64,000 nt of DNA from JAIXWP01 sp964428835 (GCA_964428835.1 CAYRZQ010000012.1:1-64000); one strand, 5' to 3'; positions 25,539 through 35,215 are shown, numbered from the stretch's first letter. Notes: generated from the letters alone by a model not told the origin. Made by a program: numbers and translations.

Positions 25539-27282
25539 CGTTCGTCACTCTAATCGCCAACTCCTTCAACTGCTCCTCACTAATGGGACTGGGGGCGTCG
25601 ATCATGACGTCGCGGCCGCTATTGTTTTTTGGGAAGGCGATGAAGTCACGGATGCTTTCCGATCCACCAAAGAGCGAACACAAACGGTCGAATCCAAATG
25701 CAATTCCTCCGTGCGGCGGCGCTCCATATTCGAAGGCATTCAACAAGAATCCAAACTGCGCTTTCGCTTCTTCGTCTGAGAAACCGAGGAGTTTGAACAT
25801 GCGACTTTGAACTTCTCTATCATGAATACGAATCGATCCACCACCTACTTCTACACCATTAATCACGAAGTCGTACGCGTTGGCATTTACTTCGCCAGGT
25901 GTGGTATCAAGCAAGTGAATTTGATCGGGCTTTGGTGAAGTAAACGGATGGTGCATCGCATGCCATCTGCCAGTATCTTCACTCCATTCGAGCAATGGGA
26001 AGTCGAGTACCCAAAGTGGCGCAAACACTTCTGGATTGCGCAATCCTAGACGTGTTCCCATAAGCAAGCGCAACTCATTTAGTTGCTTGCGTGTGGTATG
26101 AAGATCACCACTGAGCACGAGGATTAGATCTCCTGCTTTTGCTCCTGCTTTTTCCGCAATCGCTTTCCAATCTTCTTGTGAATAGAATTTATCTACGCTC
26201 GATTTGAAAGTTCCGTCTTCATTACACATGCAATAAACCAGTCCTTTCGCTCCGATCTGCGGGCGCTTAACCCATTCAGTCAACTCATCCACTTGCTTGC
26301 GCGTGTAGTTTGCACAACCAGGTGCCACAATGCCGATCACTGTCTCCGCGCTATCAAACACATTGAAGCCCTTGCCCTTCATAAGGTCATTCAGATACTG
26401 AAACTTCATGTCAAAGCGGATGTCTGGTTTGTCAGAACCATAATGATACATTGCGTCTGAATACAGCATGCGCGGCACGCTGGCGATATCAATGTTTTTA
26501 ACCGTCTTGAATAAATGACGCACCAAACCTTCGAAAGTGTTGAGAATATCTTCTTGTTCTACAAACGCCATTTCACAGTCGATCTGTGTGAACTCTGGCT
26601 GGCGGTCTGCGCGAAGATCTTCATCACGGAAGCAGCGCACGATTTGATAGTAGCGATCGTAACCGCTTACCATAAGCAATTGCTTGAACGTTTGCGGCGA
26701 TTGCGGCAACGCGTAGAATTGGCCAGGATTCATGCGGCTCGGTACTACGAAGTCGCGTGCGCCTTCTGGTGTTGATTTGATGAGATATGGTGTTTCAATT
26801 TCCAAGAAAGAAAGTGAATCGAGGTATTTGCGTGTTTCGATACCGAGTTGATGACGCAACATGAGATTGTTGCGCAGCGGATTTCTTCTCAAGTCGAGGA
26901 AGCGCCATTGCATGCGGAGGTCGTCGCCGCCGTCGCTTTCATCTTCGATGGTGAAAGGAGGTGTTTTGGCAGCGTTGAGCACTTCCATTTTTTCCACTAT
27001 AATTTCAATATCTCCCGTGGGCATCTTAGCATTTTTGGAAGAGCGTTCTACCACTTTACCCGTTGCTTTTACAACGAATTCGCGGCCAAGCTTGCGCGCA
27101 GCGAGGCAGAGCGACTCGTCAGTGTCGAGGTTGAACACCAACTGGGTAATGCCATAACGATCGCGAAGATCTACGAAGGTCATGCCTCCGAGATCGCGTG
27201 AACGTTGAACCCAGCCGCTGAGGGTAACAGACTGACCAATATGAGTGCCGCGCAATTCGCCGCAAGTGTGAGAACGATGCAT
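25534..27282 (-). CDS. aspS: Aspartyl-tRNA synthetase
   Basis: The 582-residue protein begins MHRSHTCGELRGTHIGQ and has an N-terminal OB-fold (VTLSGWVQRSRDLGGMTFVDLRDRYG in part) and class II motifs: motif 2 FRDEDLRADRQPEFTQ near residue 215-230 and motif 3 GIAFGFDRLCSLFGG near residue 525-540. The central insertion (about 280-420) is the bacterial GAD domain. Length and order match bacterial AspRS. A -7 box TACATTTG (27304-27297, minus strand) lies 15 bp before the ATG. The stop codon sits in a 20-bp hairpin. Confidence 0.97.
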   Translation of the reverse strand: MHRSHTCGELRGTHIGQSVTLSGWVQRSRDLGGMTFVDLRDRYGITQLVFNLDTDESLCLAARKLGREFVVKATGKVVERSSKNAKMPTGDIEIIVEKMEVLNAAKTPPFTIEDESDGGDDLRMQWRFLDLRRNPLRNNLMLRHQLGIETRKYLDSLSFLEIETPYLIKSTPEGARDFVVPSRMNPGQFYALPQSPQTFKQLLMVSGYDRYYQIVRCFRDEDLRADRQPEFTQIDCEMAFVEQEDILNTFEGLVRHLFKTVKNIDIASVPRMLYSDAMYHYGSDKPDIRFDMKFQYLNDLMKGKGFNVFDSAETVIGIVAPGCANYTRKQVDELTEWVKRPQIGAKGLVYCMCNEDGTFKSSVDKFYSQEDWKAIAEKAGAKAGDLILVLSGDLHTTRKQLNELRLLMGTRLGLRNPEVFAPLWVLDFPLLEWSEDTGRWHAMHHPFTSPKPDQIHLLDTTPGEVNANAYDFVINGVEVGGGSIRIHDREVQSRMFKLLGFSDEEAKAQFGFLLNAFEYGAPPHGGIAFGFDRLCSLFGGSESIRDFIAFPKNNSGRDVMIDAPSPISEEQLKELAIRVTND

Positions 27283-27376
27283 AAAAAAAATTTTTGCAAA
27301 TGTAAAGCAAGGAAGTCAAGTAGCCCATGCAACCCTTTTTAATAAAAAAGACTCTTGTGTAAAACCATCTACTACT

Positions 27377-29869
27377 ATGAGTAAGAAAATCATATTTTCC
27401 TTGATGCTGTCTTTAGCATCTTTATTTGGAGCCGCACAATGCGAACTCAATGCGAATTTTGAATATACTATATCAAACAATCAGACTTGGGTTGATTTGT
27501 GGGCCCTCGATAGCTTCTGCCCTCAGGCAGATTCGTTGTCTTATCAATGGAATGTTAATGGCGTATGGATGGCAAGTGGTGTGGAAACAAACGCATGGCT
27601 CACTAACCAATCAGGTTGGGTGAGTATTTGCTTAATTGTTAGAGCTTGGCAAGACGGAATAGTTCTTCAAGCACAAGACCATTGCGAAGAAGTGTTTATT
27701 CAACCTTGTGCAATCAACGCTCAATTCGAAACTATAACTCAAACCCAAAATCAGGTTTCTTTCCAAGCTGTTGAGGTTTGGGGAGGTACGCCACCTTATA
27801 GTTATTTGTGGTCAGGGAACGGTCTCGTAGGCTCTACAACCACCCAACCTACGGTAGTGTTTGAGAATCCTCAATATCCATTTTTCGCTACAGTACTAAT
27901 AACGGATGCTAACGGTTGCAGTGGTGTGTTTACAGCAGTGAGCCAAGGTCCATTGGGCGTTTGTAATGCAGACATTAACTACACTAGCGAGGGTTATTAT
28001 TTTTATTTTAACGCGGTATCACCTGGTTTTGGAAGTTCTCTGGTCTGGACTCTAAATGGCGTTGTGATGGGAAACTGGTCAGAGCTTTGGCTTCAGTTGG
28101 AGCCTGGTGTAAACGTGGTGACTCTTGAAGTATCTAATAATCAAACAGGCTGCTCTGAAACGGACACAGTAGAAATCATTGTTCCCGAGCCAATCACAAT
28201 TTGTGGTTATGCATTCGCTGATACCAATGAAAATGGGGTCATGGATGAAGGCGAAGAGGGTGTGGAAGGTGTATCCTTTTATGCCTACCCAGACTCTACG
28301 TCAACCGATGAAAATGGCTTCTATGAACTGCAGGTCTTTCCTGGAGATTTTCAAATCAATGGAAACAGTTATCTCACAGGCTATTCGTTTGTAAATGGAA
28401 TGGAAGATATATATCATCAAATGAATGGAAGTGAGACTGAGGATATGGTCGATTGCAACTTCAATTGGCCCATGGAAGACTACACAGCTACCGTATGTGG
28501 CAAGACATATTTGGATTCAAATCAAAACGGAATAAAAGATCCGGGCGAACAAGTTTTACCAGGTGCACAAATAATTTTTTATTCTTGGGAAGGACAAGGA
28601 ATGGTAGAAGAGATTGTTGCTTACTCTAATGAGAACGGTCATTATTGTATCACTGTTCCTGCTGGTTGGCCCTATTTAGTTGGTACTTATGCTACTGCCA
28701 ACTCTAGTGTGATTTCGGTGCCGCTTCAATTTCCAAACGGATTGGATGCAGGAGCGATTGTAGATAACGCCAACATTGGATTTTACTTTATTGAGAATGC
28801 AATTGAAGTTGGTGTAACGGTTAGTTCTTGGAACACGGCAACTCCGGGATTCGGAGGAACATATATAGTTTCTTTGGAAAATTCAGGAACGTTGCCAGGT
28901 GTTGTAGACGTGACACTGGATTTCCCATCCTCTCAAACAATCATGGATATCCCACAGCTAAACGGAGTAGAGGGTGTATTGGATCTAGGTACTAATACAA
29001 TCACATGGTCAGGAGTTGAAATAAGCGCGTTTGAAGTATTGTCAGGTTATATAAGCATTGTCAATAGTGTTACCACGCCACTCGGAAGTATAGTGAATAT
29101 TATAGCCGGTGCTCTTGTGACTAATGGTGACGACTTTAACGGGACAAATAACAACTATACACTATCACAAGTAGTAGTGGGTTCTTATGATCCCAACAAC
29201 AAATTGAATCAACCTGAAGGAATCGGAGCTCAAGGAGAAATGGCTCCAACGAATGATCCATTTACCTACACTATCAACTTCCAGAATACAGGCACAGCTC
29301 CAGCCTTCACCGTACGCGTAGAGGATCAACTTGATAGCGATTTGGATTGGAGCTCTTTCGAAATGATTACAGCCTCACATAATTACATCGTTCAAATGGA
29401 GGATGGAAAATTGGTGTGGACATTCAACAATATCATGCTTCCAGACTCTACTTCAAATGAGCCAGAAAGTCATGGTCACATCATCTACCGCATTAAGCCA
29501 ATTGCAGACAAGCCACTAGGCACTGTTTTCGAAAACACGGCATATATTTATTTTGATTTCAATGAGCCAATTATCACCAACACTACAGTAAACACGTTTG
29601 CAGTAGTTCAGAGTGTTAGCGAAAATGAGGCTGTCCAAAATGTAAGAATTTATCCAAATCCAACATCGGGTGAGTTTGTGATTGCCTCTGAATTATTGGA
29701 TGGAGATGCACGTATAATCATTTATGACTTAACGGGCAGAGAGGTACTTTCACAAAATGCAACGTCCATTGGATCAATTCTTTTGACTCAGAAAATGGAG
29801 CCAGGGCAGTATTTAGTGAGAATTAACAACGCGCGTAGCAATCAGACAGTCAAATTGATAGTTCGATAA
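27377..29869 (+). CDS. Large secreted SdrD-B/DUF11-type protein with T9SS type A sorting domain
   Basis: The 830-residue protein has a signal peptide (MSKKIIFSLMLSLASLFGAAQ). Residues 30-270 carry beta-sandwich units (YSYLWSGNGLVGS is typical). Two SdrD-B-like domains follow: CGYAFADTNENGVMDEGEEG near residue 275 and CGKTYLDSNQNGIKDPGEQ near residue 373, both with calcium-loop-like Asp/Asn runs. A DUF11-like domain leads to the YDPNNK domain (YTINFQNTGTAPAFTVRVED ... IYFDFNEPIITN). The last 75 residues (VRIYPNPTSGEFVI ... IIYDLTGREVLS ... GQYLVRINN) are a type A sorting domain. It is probably a cell-surface adhesin or fibre component. Confidence 0.87.
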   Translation: MSKKIIFSLMLSLASLFGAAQCELNANFEYTISNNQTWVDLWALDSFCPQADSLSYQWNVNGVWMASGVETNAWLTNQSGWVSICLIVRAWQDGIVLQAQDHCEEVFIQPCAINAQFETITQTQNQVSFQAVEVWGGTPPYSYLWSGNGLVGSTTTQPTVVFENPQYPFFATVLITDANGCSGVFTAVSQGPLGVCNADINYTSEGYYFYFNAVSPGFGSSLVWTLNGVVMGNWSELWLQLEPGVNVVTLEVSNNQTGCSETDTVEIIVPEPITICGYAFADTNENGVMDEGEEGVEGVSFYAYPDSTSTDENGFYELQVFPGDFQINGNSYLTGYSFVNGMEDIYHQMNGSETEDMVDCNFNWPMEDYTATVCGKTYLDSNQNGIKDPGEQVLPGAQIIFYSWEGQGMVEEIVAYSNENGHYCITVPAGWPYLVGTYATANSSVISVPLQFPNGLDAGAIVDNANIGFYFIENAIEVGVTVSSWNTATPGFGGTYIVSLENSGTLPGVVDVTLDFPSSQTIMDIPQLNGVEGVLDLGTNTITWSGVEISAFEVLSGYISIVNSVTTPLGSIVNIIAGALVTNGDDFNGTNNNYTLSQVVVGSYDPNNKLNQPEGIGAQGEMAPTNDPFTYTINFQNTGTAPAFTVRVEDQLDSDLDWSSFEMITASHNYIVQMEDGKLVWTFNNIMLPDSTSNEPESHGHIIYRIKPIADKPLGTVFENTAYIYFDFNEPIITNTTVNTFAVVQSVSENEAVQNVRIYPNPTSGEFVIASELLDGDARIIIYDLTGREVLSQNATSIGSILLTQKMEPGQYLVRINNARSNQTVKLIVR

Positions 29870-29889
29870 TAGTTTTTTTTTAAGACAAC

Positions 29890-29933
29890 AAGCGGGGCCC
29901 GGGGTGATATATATCACTTTGTTGGCCCCGCTT
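29890..29933 (+). terminator. Terminator with palindromic loop
   Basis: AAGCGGGGCC (29890-29899) pairs with GGCCCCGCTT (29924-29933), followed by TTT. The loop contains a perfect 14-bp palindrome, GTGATATATATCAC (29904-29917). The remaining bases to 30052 hold no gene. Confidence 0.85.
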
Positions 29934-30052
29934 TTTGTTATATTTGTCCAACTGCAAATGGAAATGAAGGTCTAATAACCTTGTGCAATGAATCTCAAGG
30001 GGGCTTTTTGTTCGTGTTTGTTATTATATAATTTACCCCTTTAAAAGCGCAC

Positions 30053-31126
30053 ATGGCAGCAATTCAGTTTAACACAAAAGATCATCCTTTTTTCGACGCC
30101 TTAAAAAAGAAAGTAGACAACTATTTCGCAGAAAGAGACATAAAACCCTCAGGAAACTGGAGGCTTTATTCTAAAACTATCATTCTCGTAACAACGTTTT
30201 TCGCGCTTTACGGTATCCTCGTTTTCGTGAGTATGCCCGTATGGTTGAGCATTACATTGTGCGTGATATTCGGAATCAACATTGCAGCAATTGGATTCAA
30301 TGTGATGCACGATGGCGCTCATGGAAGCTTTTCAAGCAAATCTTGGGTGAATGACATCATGGGTTATTCTCTCAACGTGATGGGCGGAGACGTCAACCTT
30401 TGGAAAATCAAGCACAATATGATTCATCATAGCTTTACCAATATTGATGGTTTTGATGATGACATTGATATTCGCCCATTCATGCGTACTACGCTCATCC
30501 AGCCAAAGCTTAAGATGCACCGCTGGCAGCATGTTTATTCAATAGCACTTTACAGCCTTACTTACGTTCTTTGGATTTTCTATTTCGACTTCAAAAAATA
30601 TTTTAGTCGTAAAATTGGTTTGACTCCAATCAGAAAGTTTTCGGTTAAAAATCACATTGTTTTCTGGGTTACCAAGCTTCTACACTTCACGTTTTTCTTG
30701 GGTCTTCCAATCTATACCCTAGGAGTGTTAGCAACTGTATTAGGATATTTGATCGTGACTTTTGTGTGCGGAATCATCTTGGCTTACGTATTCCAAATGG
30801 CTCACGTAATGGAGAATACAGAATTTGTTGATCCTAACGAAGCTGTTGATGGAAAATTAGAAGATGAGTGGGCTGTTCACCAAATCAAGACAACTACCAA
30901 TTTCGCGACTCAGAGCCGCGTAGTATCATGGTTGACTGGAGGTTTGAATTTCCAAGTTGAACACCACTTGTTCCCTAGAATTTCTCACGTACATTATCCT
31001 GAAATCAACAAGTTGGTAAAAGAGACTTGTGATCAATTTGGAGTTCGTTATAACGAGTATAAGACAGTTGTCCAAGCCCTCAAGTCGCACGTGAATCATT
31101 TGCGTTTGGTAGGAAAGGCCGCTTAA
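30053..31126 (+). CDS. Membrane fatty acid desaturase
   Basis: The 357-residue protein has two hydrophobic pairs (about 40-90 and 195-255) and the three histidine boxes of acyl-lipid front-end desaturases: HDGAHG near residue 88, HNMIHH near residue 123 and QVEHHLFP near residue 300. There is no fused cytochrome b5. The family puts double bonds in membrane fatty acids with O2 and two iron ions, so the host is aerobic. Its last 4 bp overlap the convergent gene. The substrate position cannot be read from the sequence. Confidence 0.9.
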   Translation: MAAIQFNTKDHPFFDALKKKVDNYFAERDIKPSGNWRLYSKTIILVTTFFALYGILVFVSMPVWLSITLCVIFGINIAAIGFNVMHDGAHGSFSSKSWVNDIMGYSLNVMGGDVNLWKIKHNMIHHSFTNIDGFDDDIDIRPFMRTTLIQPKLKMHRWQHVYSIALYSLTYVLWIFYFDFKKYFSRKIGLTPIRKFSVKNHIVFWVTKLLHFTFFLGLPIYTLGVLATVLGYLIVTFVCGIILAYVFQMAHVMENTEFVDPNEAVDGKLEDEWAVHQIKTTTNFATQSRVVSWLTGGLNFQVEHHLFPRISHVHYPEINKLVKETCDQFGVRYNEYKTVVQALKSHVNHLRLVGKAA

Positions 31127-31668
31127 GGCACATATTCCATCGCGCCGTCGAGGATATAATTCATTTGATAAATATCATCAGCATTCAGACGAAGCTTGCC
31201 CTTAAAGGTCAAGCGTTCGTCTGTTTTGTATTTACGGTGATTTCCAACAAAGCGTAGATCGACTACAGATTCTGGCCCGCCCCCACCGCAGAAATAGCAG
31301 TTGGCATAAGGATAGCGTGAAACAACATAAAAGTTGTCGTCGTAGTCAACAGGAATAACATATCCAGTAATAAATACTTCTTTACCCTCGTAAGCTTTTA
31401 CGCCTGGTCCAAAAGAAGGCTTCCAAAAGTAGGAATCAAGCTCCTGGATATAGATTTGCTTGAAAGTGACGTCGGAGAGTGTTTTCCAAGTCAACTCGTT
31501 GGGTCCATCTTCGGATAGATTTGGTGCAAGAACAGAATAGCGAGTACGATCCCAATCGAGCGCGCGCATCGCCAATGCAGGCTCTTCACTCTCGTTCCAA
31601 CAACTATAACTACTGAGGGCAATGGCGCCCATTACTCCTAAAGAAAAGAAAACAATTTTTTTAAGCAT
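31123..31668 (-). CDS. Exported DUF3299-like protein in ABC operon
   Basis: The 181-residue protein has an N-terminal signal (MLKKIVFFSLGVMGAIALSS) followed by a cysteine (SYSC) that could be lipidated, though the lipobox is poor. The core GKEVFITGYVIPVDYDDNFYVVS and PYANCYFCGGGGPESVVDLRF, with a CxxC pair, resembles DUF3299 proteins, which have an OB-like fold. It is the last of three overlapping genes (overlap 8 bp) with an ABC permease that is full of histidine. As I recall, DUF3299 proteins accompany a Zur-regulated zinc ABC system (Zrg) in Vibrio; that parallel suggests a metal-related role here. Confidence 0.7.
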   Translation of the reverse strand: MLKKIVFFSLGVMGAIALSSYSCWNESEEPALAMRALDWDRTRYSVLAPNLSEDGPNELTWKTLSDVTFKQIYIQELDSYFWKPSFGPGVKAYEGKEVFITGYVIPVDYDDNFYVVSRYPYANCYFCGGGGPESVVDLRFVGNHRKYKTDERLTFKGKLRLNADDIYQMNYILDGAMEYVP

Positions 31669-32938
31669 TCGCGAGGGTTTTTGAAATGTCCATCCTTACT
31701 GCACGCACGGCAGGCAATAATGAGGCCATCATTCCGACAAGCAAAGTTACGCCGAACAATATAATTTCGCCTGTCGAAATTCCCACATCATTGAGTTCGT
31801 ATTGAAAATTTTCTTTGAGAAAACTGCTGAGCACGAATAATCCAATCCGGCTGAGTAAAGCTCCTAGAGCGAAACCAATAATTACCAATAATAGACCTTC
31901 TTGCATGATTAGTCGGAATAAGGTGCCACGAGATCCTCCCATGGTGCGGAGAAGCGCGAGTTCGTACTTTCTCTCTTTCAGACTATTATAAAGGCTGATG
32001 AATACGCTGACGAAGGACAATATCATGATAAGAATAGCGATTGCACGAATGGTATCCATTCCGACGCCAAAATTCTGACTAAGTCGATTCATCTCGATAG
32101 CGGGATCCGCCAATTGCATGTTGGTGTCGCGCACCACATTGGCGAGCACCATCGCTGCGAAATGGTTTCTTTTTTTAATTAGATAAGCAGTCATTTCTTG
32201 TGAAGCCTCTTCGTCATGAGCGTGGTCATGGTCGTCATGAGCATGCTCGTGTTCATCGTGTGCGTGCTCATCGTGAGCATGGGCCTCATGGTTTTCTCCT
32301 TCATGATCACCGTGATCGTGAACGAGCCAAACGGATTCAACTGGAGTTAGAATTAGATTGTCGAGGGCGCTGTTGTTATTTTCCATGATGCCCACCACTC
32401 TAAATGGATGGTCGTGATGATGCGCGTCTTCTTCATTTGCTTGATTATCGAAGCCATGCATAGAGGTAAAGGTATCCCCTACTTTTAAGCCTGTCTCCTG
32501 CGCAACACGGGCGCCGAGCGTGGCTTCAAATGGGGCAGAGAACAGACGCCCTTCTTTCATTTGATAGCCATAGTGTTCTGGATACTTGAAGTTGGTGCCA
32601 ACGATGCGCCACTTTTCATAATTATCACCATAGGCCAACGGAATCGCATCTTTAACCATGGGGTTTTTCAGCACCTTTTGCGCATCCGACACTTTGATAT
32701 TCCCAGTTGGCGCATCAACGTGATAGACATTCGCAAGAATGAGCTGCATGGGACTTCCCTTCGCTCCCAGCACGAAGTCGATGTCTTTGATGTTGCGATC
32801 AAATTTTTCGGTAACCTGCTTTTCCAATAAGAACAAAAGTGAGATGATACCCACTCCAAACGAGAGTAGCACTACGCTCAATGCGGTATTGAGAGGCTTT
32901 GCAGCAATGTTGCTCCAAGATATTTTTAAGAGGTTCAT
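31661..32938 (-). CDS. FtsX-family ABC permease with His-rich periplasmic loop
   Basis: The 425-residue protein has one transmembrane helix at 17-38, a large periplasmic domain (40-285) and three C-terminal helices (about 290-312, 350-375, 390-412), the MacB/LolC/FtsX plan. The periplasmic domain contains two His clusters: DAHHHDH near 172-178 and a stretch at 207-246 with about 14 His among Asp, Glu and Ala. Such loops bind zinc or related metals. Start and end overlap neighbouring genes by 4 and 8 bp. Function as a metal-handling transporter is an inference; lipoprotein export or efflux remain possible for this fold. Confidence 0.87.
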   Translation of the reverse strand: MNLLKISWSNIAAKPLNTALSVVLLSFGVGIISLLFLLEKQVTEKFDRNIKDIDFVLGAKGSPMQLILANVYHVDAPTGNIKVSDAQKVLKNPMVKDAIPLAYGDNYEKWRIVGTNFKYPEHYGYQMKEGRLFSAPFEATLGARVAQETGLKVGDTFTSMHGFDNQANEEDAHHHDHPFRVVGIMENNNSALDNLILTPVESVWLVHDHGDHEGENHEAHAHDEHAHDEHEHAHDDHDHAHDEEASQEMTAYLIKKRNHFAAMVLANVVRDTNMQLADPAIEMNRLSQNFGVGMDTIRAIAILIMILSFVSVFISLYNSLKERKYELALLRTMGGSRGTLFRLIMQEGLLLVIIGFALGALLSRIGLFVLSSFLKENFQYELNDVGISTGEIILFGVTLLVGMMASLLPAVRAVRMDISKTLANA

Positions 32939-33561
32939 AGGGTCACTTGATTTTTGAAGTGGTCTTTGAGGCGTTTGTCGTGCGTTACAATGATCAACGC
33001 TGCACCGGTGTTTTTCGCCTGTTCTTCAAGAAGCGCGATGACTTCGTTGGCGTTTTTATCGTCGAGTGCAGAAGTTGGTTCGTCGGCGAGTATGAGACGA
33101 GGATTATTCATCACAGCGCGGGCAATGGCCACACGTTGGGCTTCACCAACACTTAATTGTCCTGGCTTTTTATCGGCTTTGTTCGCAAGGCGAAGGCGTT
33201 CGAGAGTCGCAATAGCCTTTTGTTTATCTATTTTTTCTCCGGATAAAAATGGAGCTAGTATCAGATTGTCAGCGACAGAGAGTGCATTAACGAAGTGTGC
33301 TGTTTGAAAGATGATTCCAATATTCTTTCCCCTGAATTTATCTAAAGTAGCACCAGACATGCGCGAAGTGTCGCTGCCGTCGATGATGATGTTTCCACTT
33401 GTAGGTTTGAGTAAACCTCCGAGCAGGTGAAGCAAGGTTGTTTTTCCAGTACCACTTTCGCCAAGAATCAACAGAGGATTTTCGGGCGAGCAGGAGATGG
33501 CTGGGAATTTAAACTGTGGCCCATCGGCATATTTAAACTCAATATTTTGCGCTGTTATCAT
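32935..33561 (-). CDS. ABC transporter ATP-binding protein (LolD/MacB type)
   Basis: From ATG 33561 (MITAQNIEFKYADG) the product has 208 residues; the frame is open 8 codons further up, but this start gives the usual N-terminus. Walker A is GESGTGKTT, the signature is LSVGEAQRVAIARA and Walker B is LILADEPTSALDD, followed by IIVTHDKRL. The sequence and short length place it in the LolD/MacB/FtsE branch that pairs with FtsX-type permeases, which is the next gene. It drives that permease from the cytoplasmic side. Confidence 0.93.
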   Translation of the reverse strand: MITAQNIEFKYADGPQFKFPAISCSPENPLLILGESGTGKTTLLHLLGGLLKPTSGNIIIDGSDTSRMSGATLDKFRGKNIGIIFQTAHFVNALSVADNLILAPFLSGEKIDKQKAIATLERLRLANKADKKPGQLSVGEAQRVAIARAVMNNPRLILADEPTSALDDKNANEVIALLEEQAKNTGAALIIVTHDKRLKDHFKNQVTL

Positions 33562-33631
33562 TTCGCAGATTTTGAAGTAGCGCAAATATAAACCGCATGT
33601 TTCCCGATATTTGCACTTAAATACCGTTAAA

Positions 33632-34012
33632 ATGAACTTTAAGCAGCGTTTGTTTCGCTATTTGATTGGTGTGGTGATTGGATGCATTTTGGTATTCACC
33701 ATTTTTCCTAATTATGATTGGTTGGGATGGACACCAGGCAAGCAGGTGATGAAGAGGATTCGAGAGTCGAAATGGGAGCAAACAGAGCGTGGGCGTTGCC
33801 AGATGAGTTGTTTGAATTTGAATAATGGTGATTTCGACCAAGCGAGATTTTCGGGTGAGATTAATTTTTCTATGAGTGATGCGCAAAGCAAGCCACCGCG
33901 CTATCAGCTTGAACACGAAGCTAACGTATGGCAGGTATTGGTTTCAGATTCTTTGATTACATTGCTCGAGGTTAAGAAGCAAGGGCAGTCATCTGATTGC
34001 GATTGTAAATAA
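33632..34012 (+). CDS. Small membrane-anchored protein, DUF4258-like
   Basis: From ATG 33632 the protein has 126 residues (MNFKQRLFRYLIGVVIGCIL), one N-terminal transmembrane helix at about 8-28, and a mature part with RIRESKWEQTERGRCQMSC and a closing SDCDCK. The pattern is similar to small Bacteroidota proteins placed in DUF4258, but I am not sure. It lies 7 bp before the M20 peptidase gene and is probably cotranscribed. A frame start at 33611 would only add seven residues through a likely -7 box (GATATTTG). Confidence 0.65.
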   Translation: MNFKQRLFRYLIGVVIGCILVFTIFPNYDWLGWTPGKQVMKRIRESKWEQTERGRCQMSCLNLNNGDFDQARFSGEINFSMSDAQSKPPRYQLEHEANVWQVLVSDSLITLLEVKKQGQSSDCDCK

Positions 34013-34019
34013 TTTTTAT

Positions 34020-35195
34020 ATGAAGCAAAAGATTCAGGAATTAGCAAAGCAATGGAGTGAAGAATTGATAGCAATTCGCAGACATTTGCATGCTTATCCT
34101 GAGCTGTCGTATCAAGAAGTGGAGACGTCTGCATTTGTGAGAAAGAAGCTTGCAGAATGGGGTGTTTCATTTGAATATCCAATAGGCGGAGAAGGAATTC
34201 TAGCGAAAGTAGAAGGACGCAATCCAGCCAGCAGAAGCATCGCATTGCGCGGCGATATGGATGCACTGCCTATTGTCGAAGCATGCGAAGTTCCTTATAA
34301 AAGCACACGTGAAGGTGTGATGCATGCGTGTGGTCATGATGTGCACACGACCTGTCTTCTCGGCGCTGCAAAGATTTTAAACTCATTAAAAAACGAAATT
34401 GAAGGCACATTTTATTTCGTCTTTCAACCTGGAGAAGAAAAGCTTCCTGGAGGTGCTTCATTGATGTTAAAAGATGGCCTCTTTTCTAAAGAAAAACCGA
34501 GCTCAATCTTGGGACAGCACGTTTATCCAGAATTGTTAGCAGGACAATTGGGATTTGGCTCAGGGCCTTACATGGCAAGCACTGATGAGATTTATGTCAC
34601 AGTGAAAGGAAAAGGCGGTCACGGAGCAAAGCCGGACAAAACAATTGATCCAGTGCTGATTTCAGCGCATTTGATTGTAGCGCTGCAACAAGTGGTAAGT
34701 CGTTGGACGGACCCCATACTACCAGCAGTTTTATCTTTTGGAAAGGTAGTAGCCAATGGTGCAACGAATGTGATTCCACAAGAAGTGAAGCTAGAAGGGA
34801 CATTCAGAACATTTGATGAAACCTGGAGAAAGGAGGCTCACCAACGCATGCAGCAGTTGGCGAAGGGCCTTGTTGAGGGAATGGGTGGAAGTGTAGATTT
34901 TGATATTGTCGTAGGATATCCCGTTGTATACAATGATCCCGTGGTGACGGAAAAGGCACGTACCTTGGCTGTTGAGTATGTGGGTGAAAAGAATGTTATT
35001 GATTTAAAACCTCGCGCCACGGCTGAGGATTTTGCATATTTCTCTCAAGTAATGCCCGGTTGTTTTTATCGCCTGGGTACTGCGTCAGCGGATGGAAGTA
35101 ACCGTTATTCTGTTCACCATCCGATGTTTAACGTTGATGAATCAGCAATAGCAATTGGAGCTGGATTCATGGCGTTCGCGGCAGTGAACGCGTGA
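34020..35195 (+). CDS. M20-family amidohydrolase (N-acyl amino acid / hippurate hydrolase type)
   Basis: The 391-residue protein has the M20D pattern: IRRHLHAYPELSYQE at the N-terminus, RGDMDALPI near residue 80, metal-site HACGHDVHT near residue 101, QPGEEKLPGGA near residue 140, KGKGGHGAKPDK near residue 200 in the dimerisation domain, and ATAEDFAYFSQVMPG near residue 336. The metal ligands (His, Cys/Asp, Glu, His) are in place. No signal peptide is visible, so it acts in the cytoplasm and releases amino acids from N-acyl derivatives. The exact substrate is open. Confidence 0.92.
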   Translation: MKQKIQELAKQWSEELIAIRRHLHAYPELSYQEVETSAFVRKKLAEWGVSFEYPIGGEGILAKVEGRNPASRSIALRGDMDALPIVEACEVPYKSTREGVMHACGHDVHTTCLLGAAKILNSLKNEIEGTFYFVFQPGEEKLPGGASLMLKDGLFSKEKPSSILGQHVYPELLAGQLGFGSGPYMASTDEIYVTVKGKGGHGAKPDKTIDPVLISAHLIVALQQVVSRWTDPILPAVLSFGKVVANGATNVIPQEVKLEGTFRTFDETWRKEAHQRMQQLAKGLVEGMGGSVDFDIVVGYPVVYNDPVVTEKARTLAVEYVGEKNVIDLKPRATAEDFAYFSQVMPGCFYRLGTASADGSNRYSVHHPMFNVDESAIAIGAGFMAFAAVNA

Positions 35196-35215
35196 AAAAG
35201 AAGTGCGAAGCCGGA

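Noticed and set aside
32200..32388. Plus-strand His/Arg-rich reading frame opposite the permease
   Set aside because: It is the antisense of the His-rich loop codons (CAT/CAC read as ATG/GTG) and has no support.
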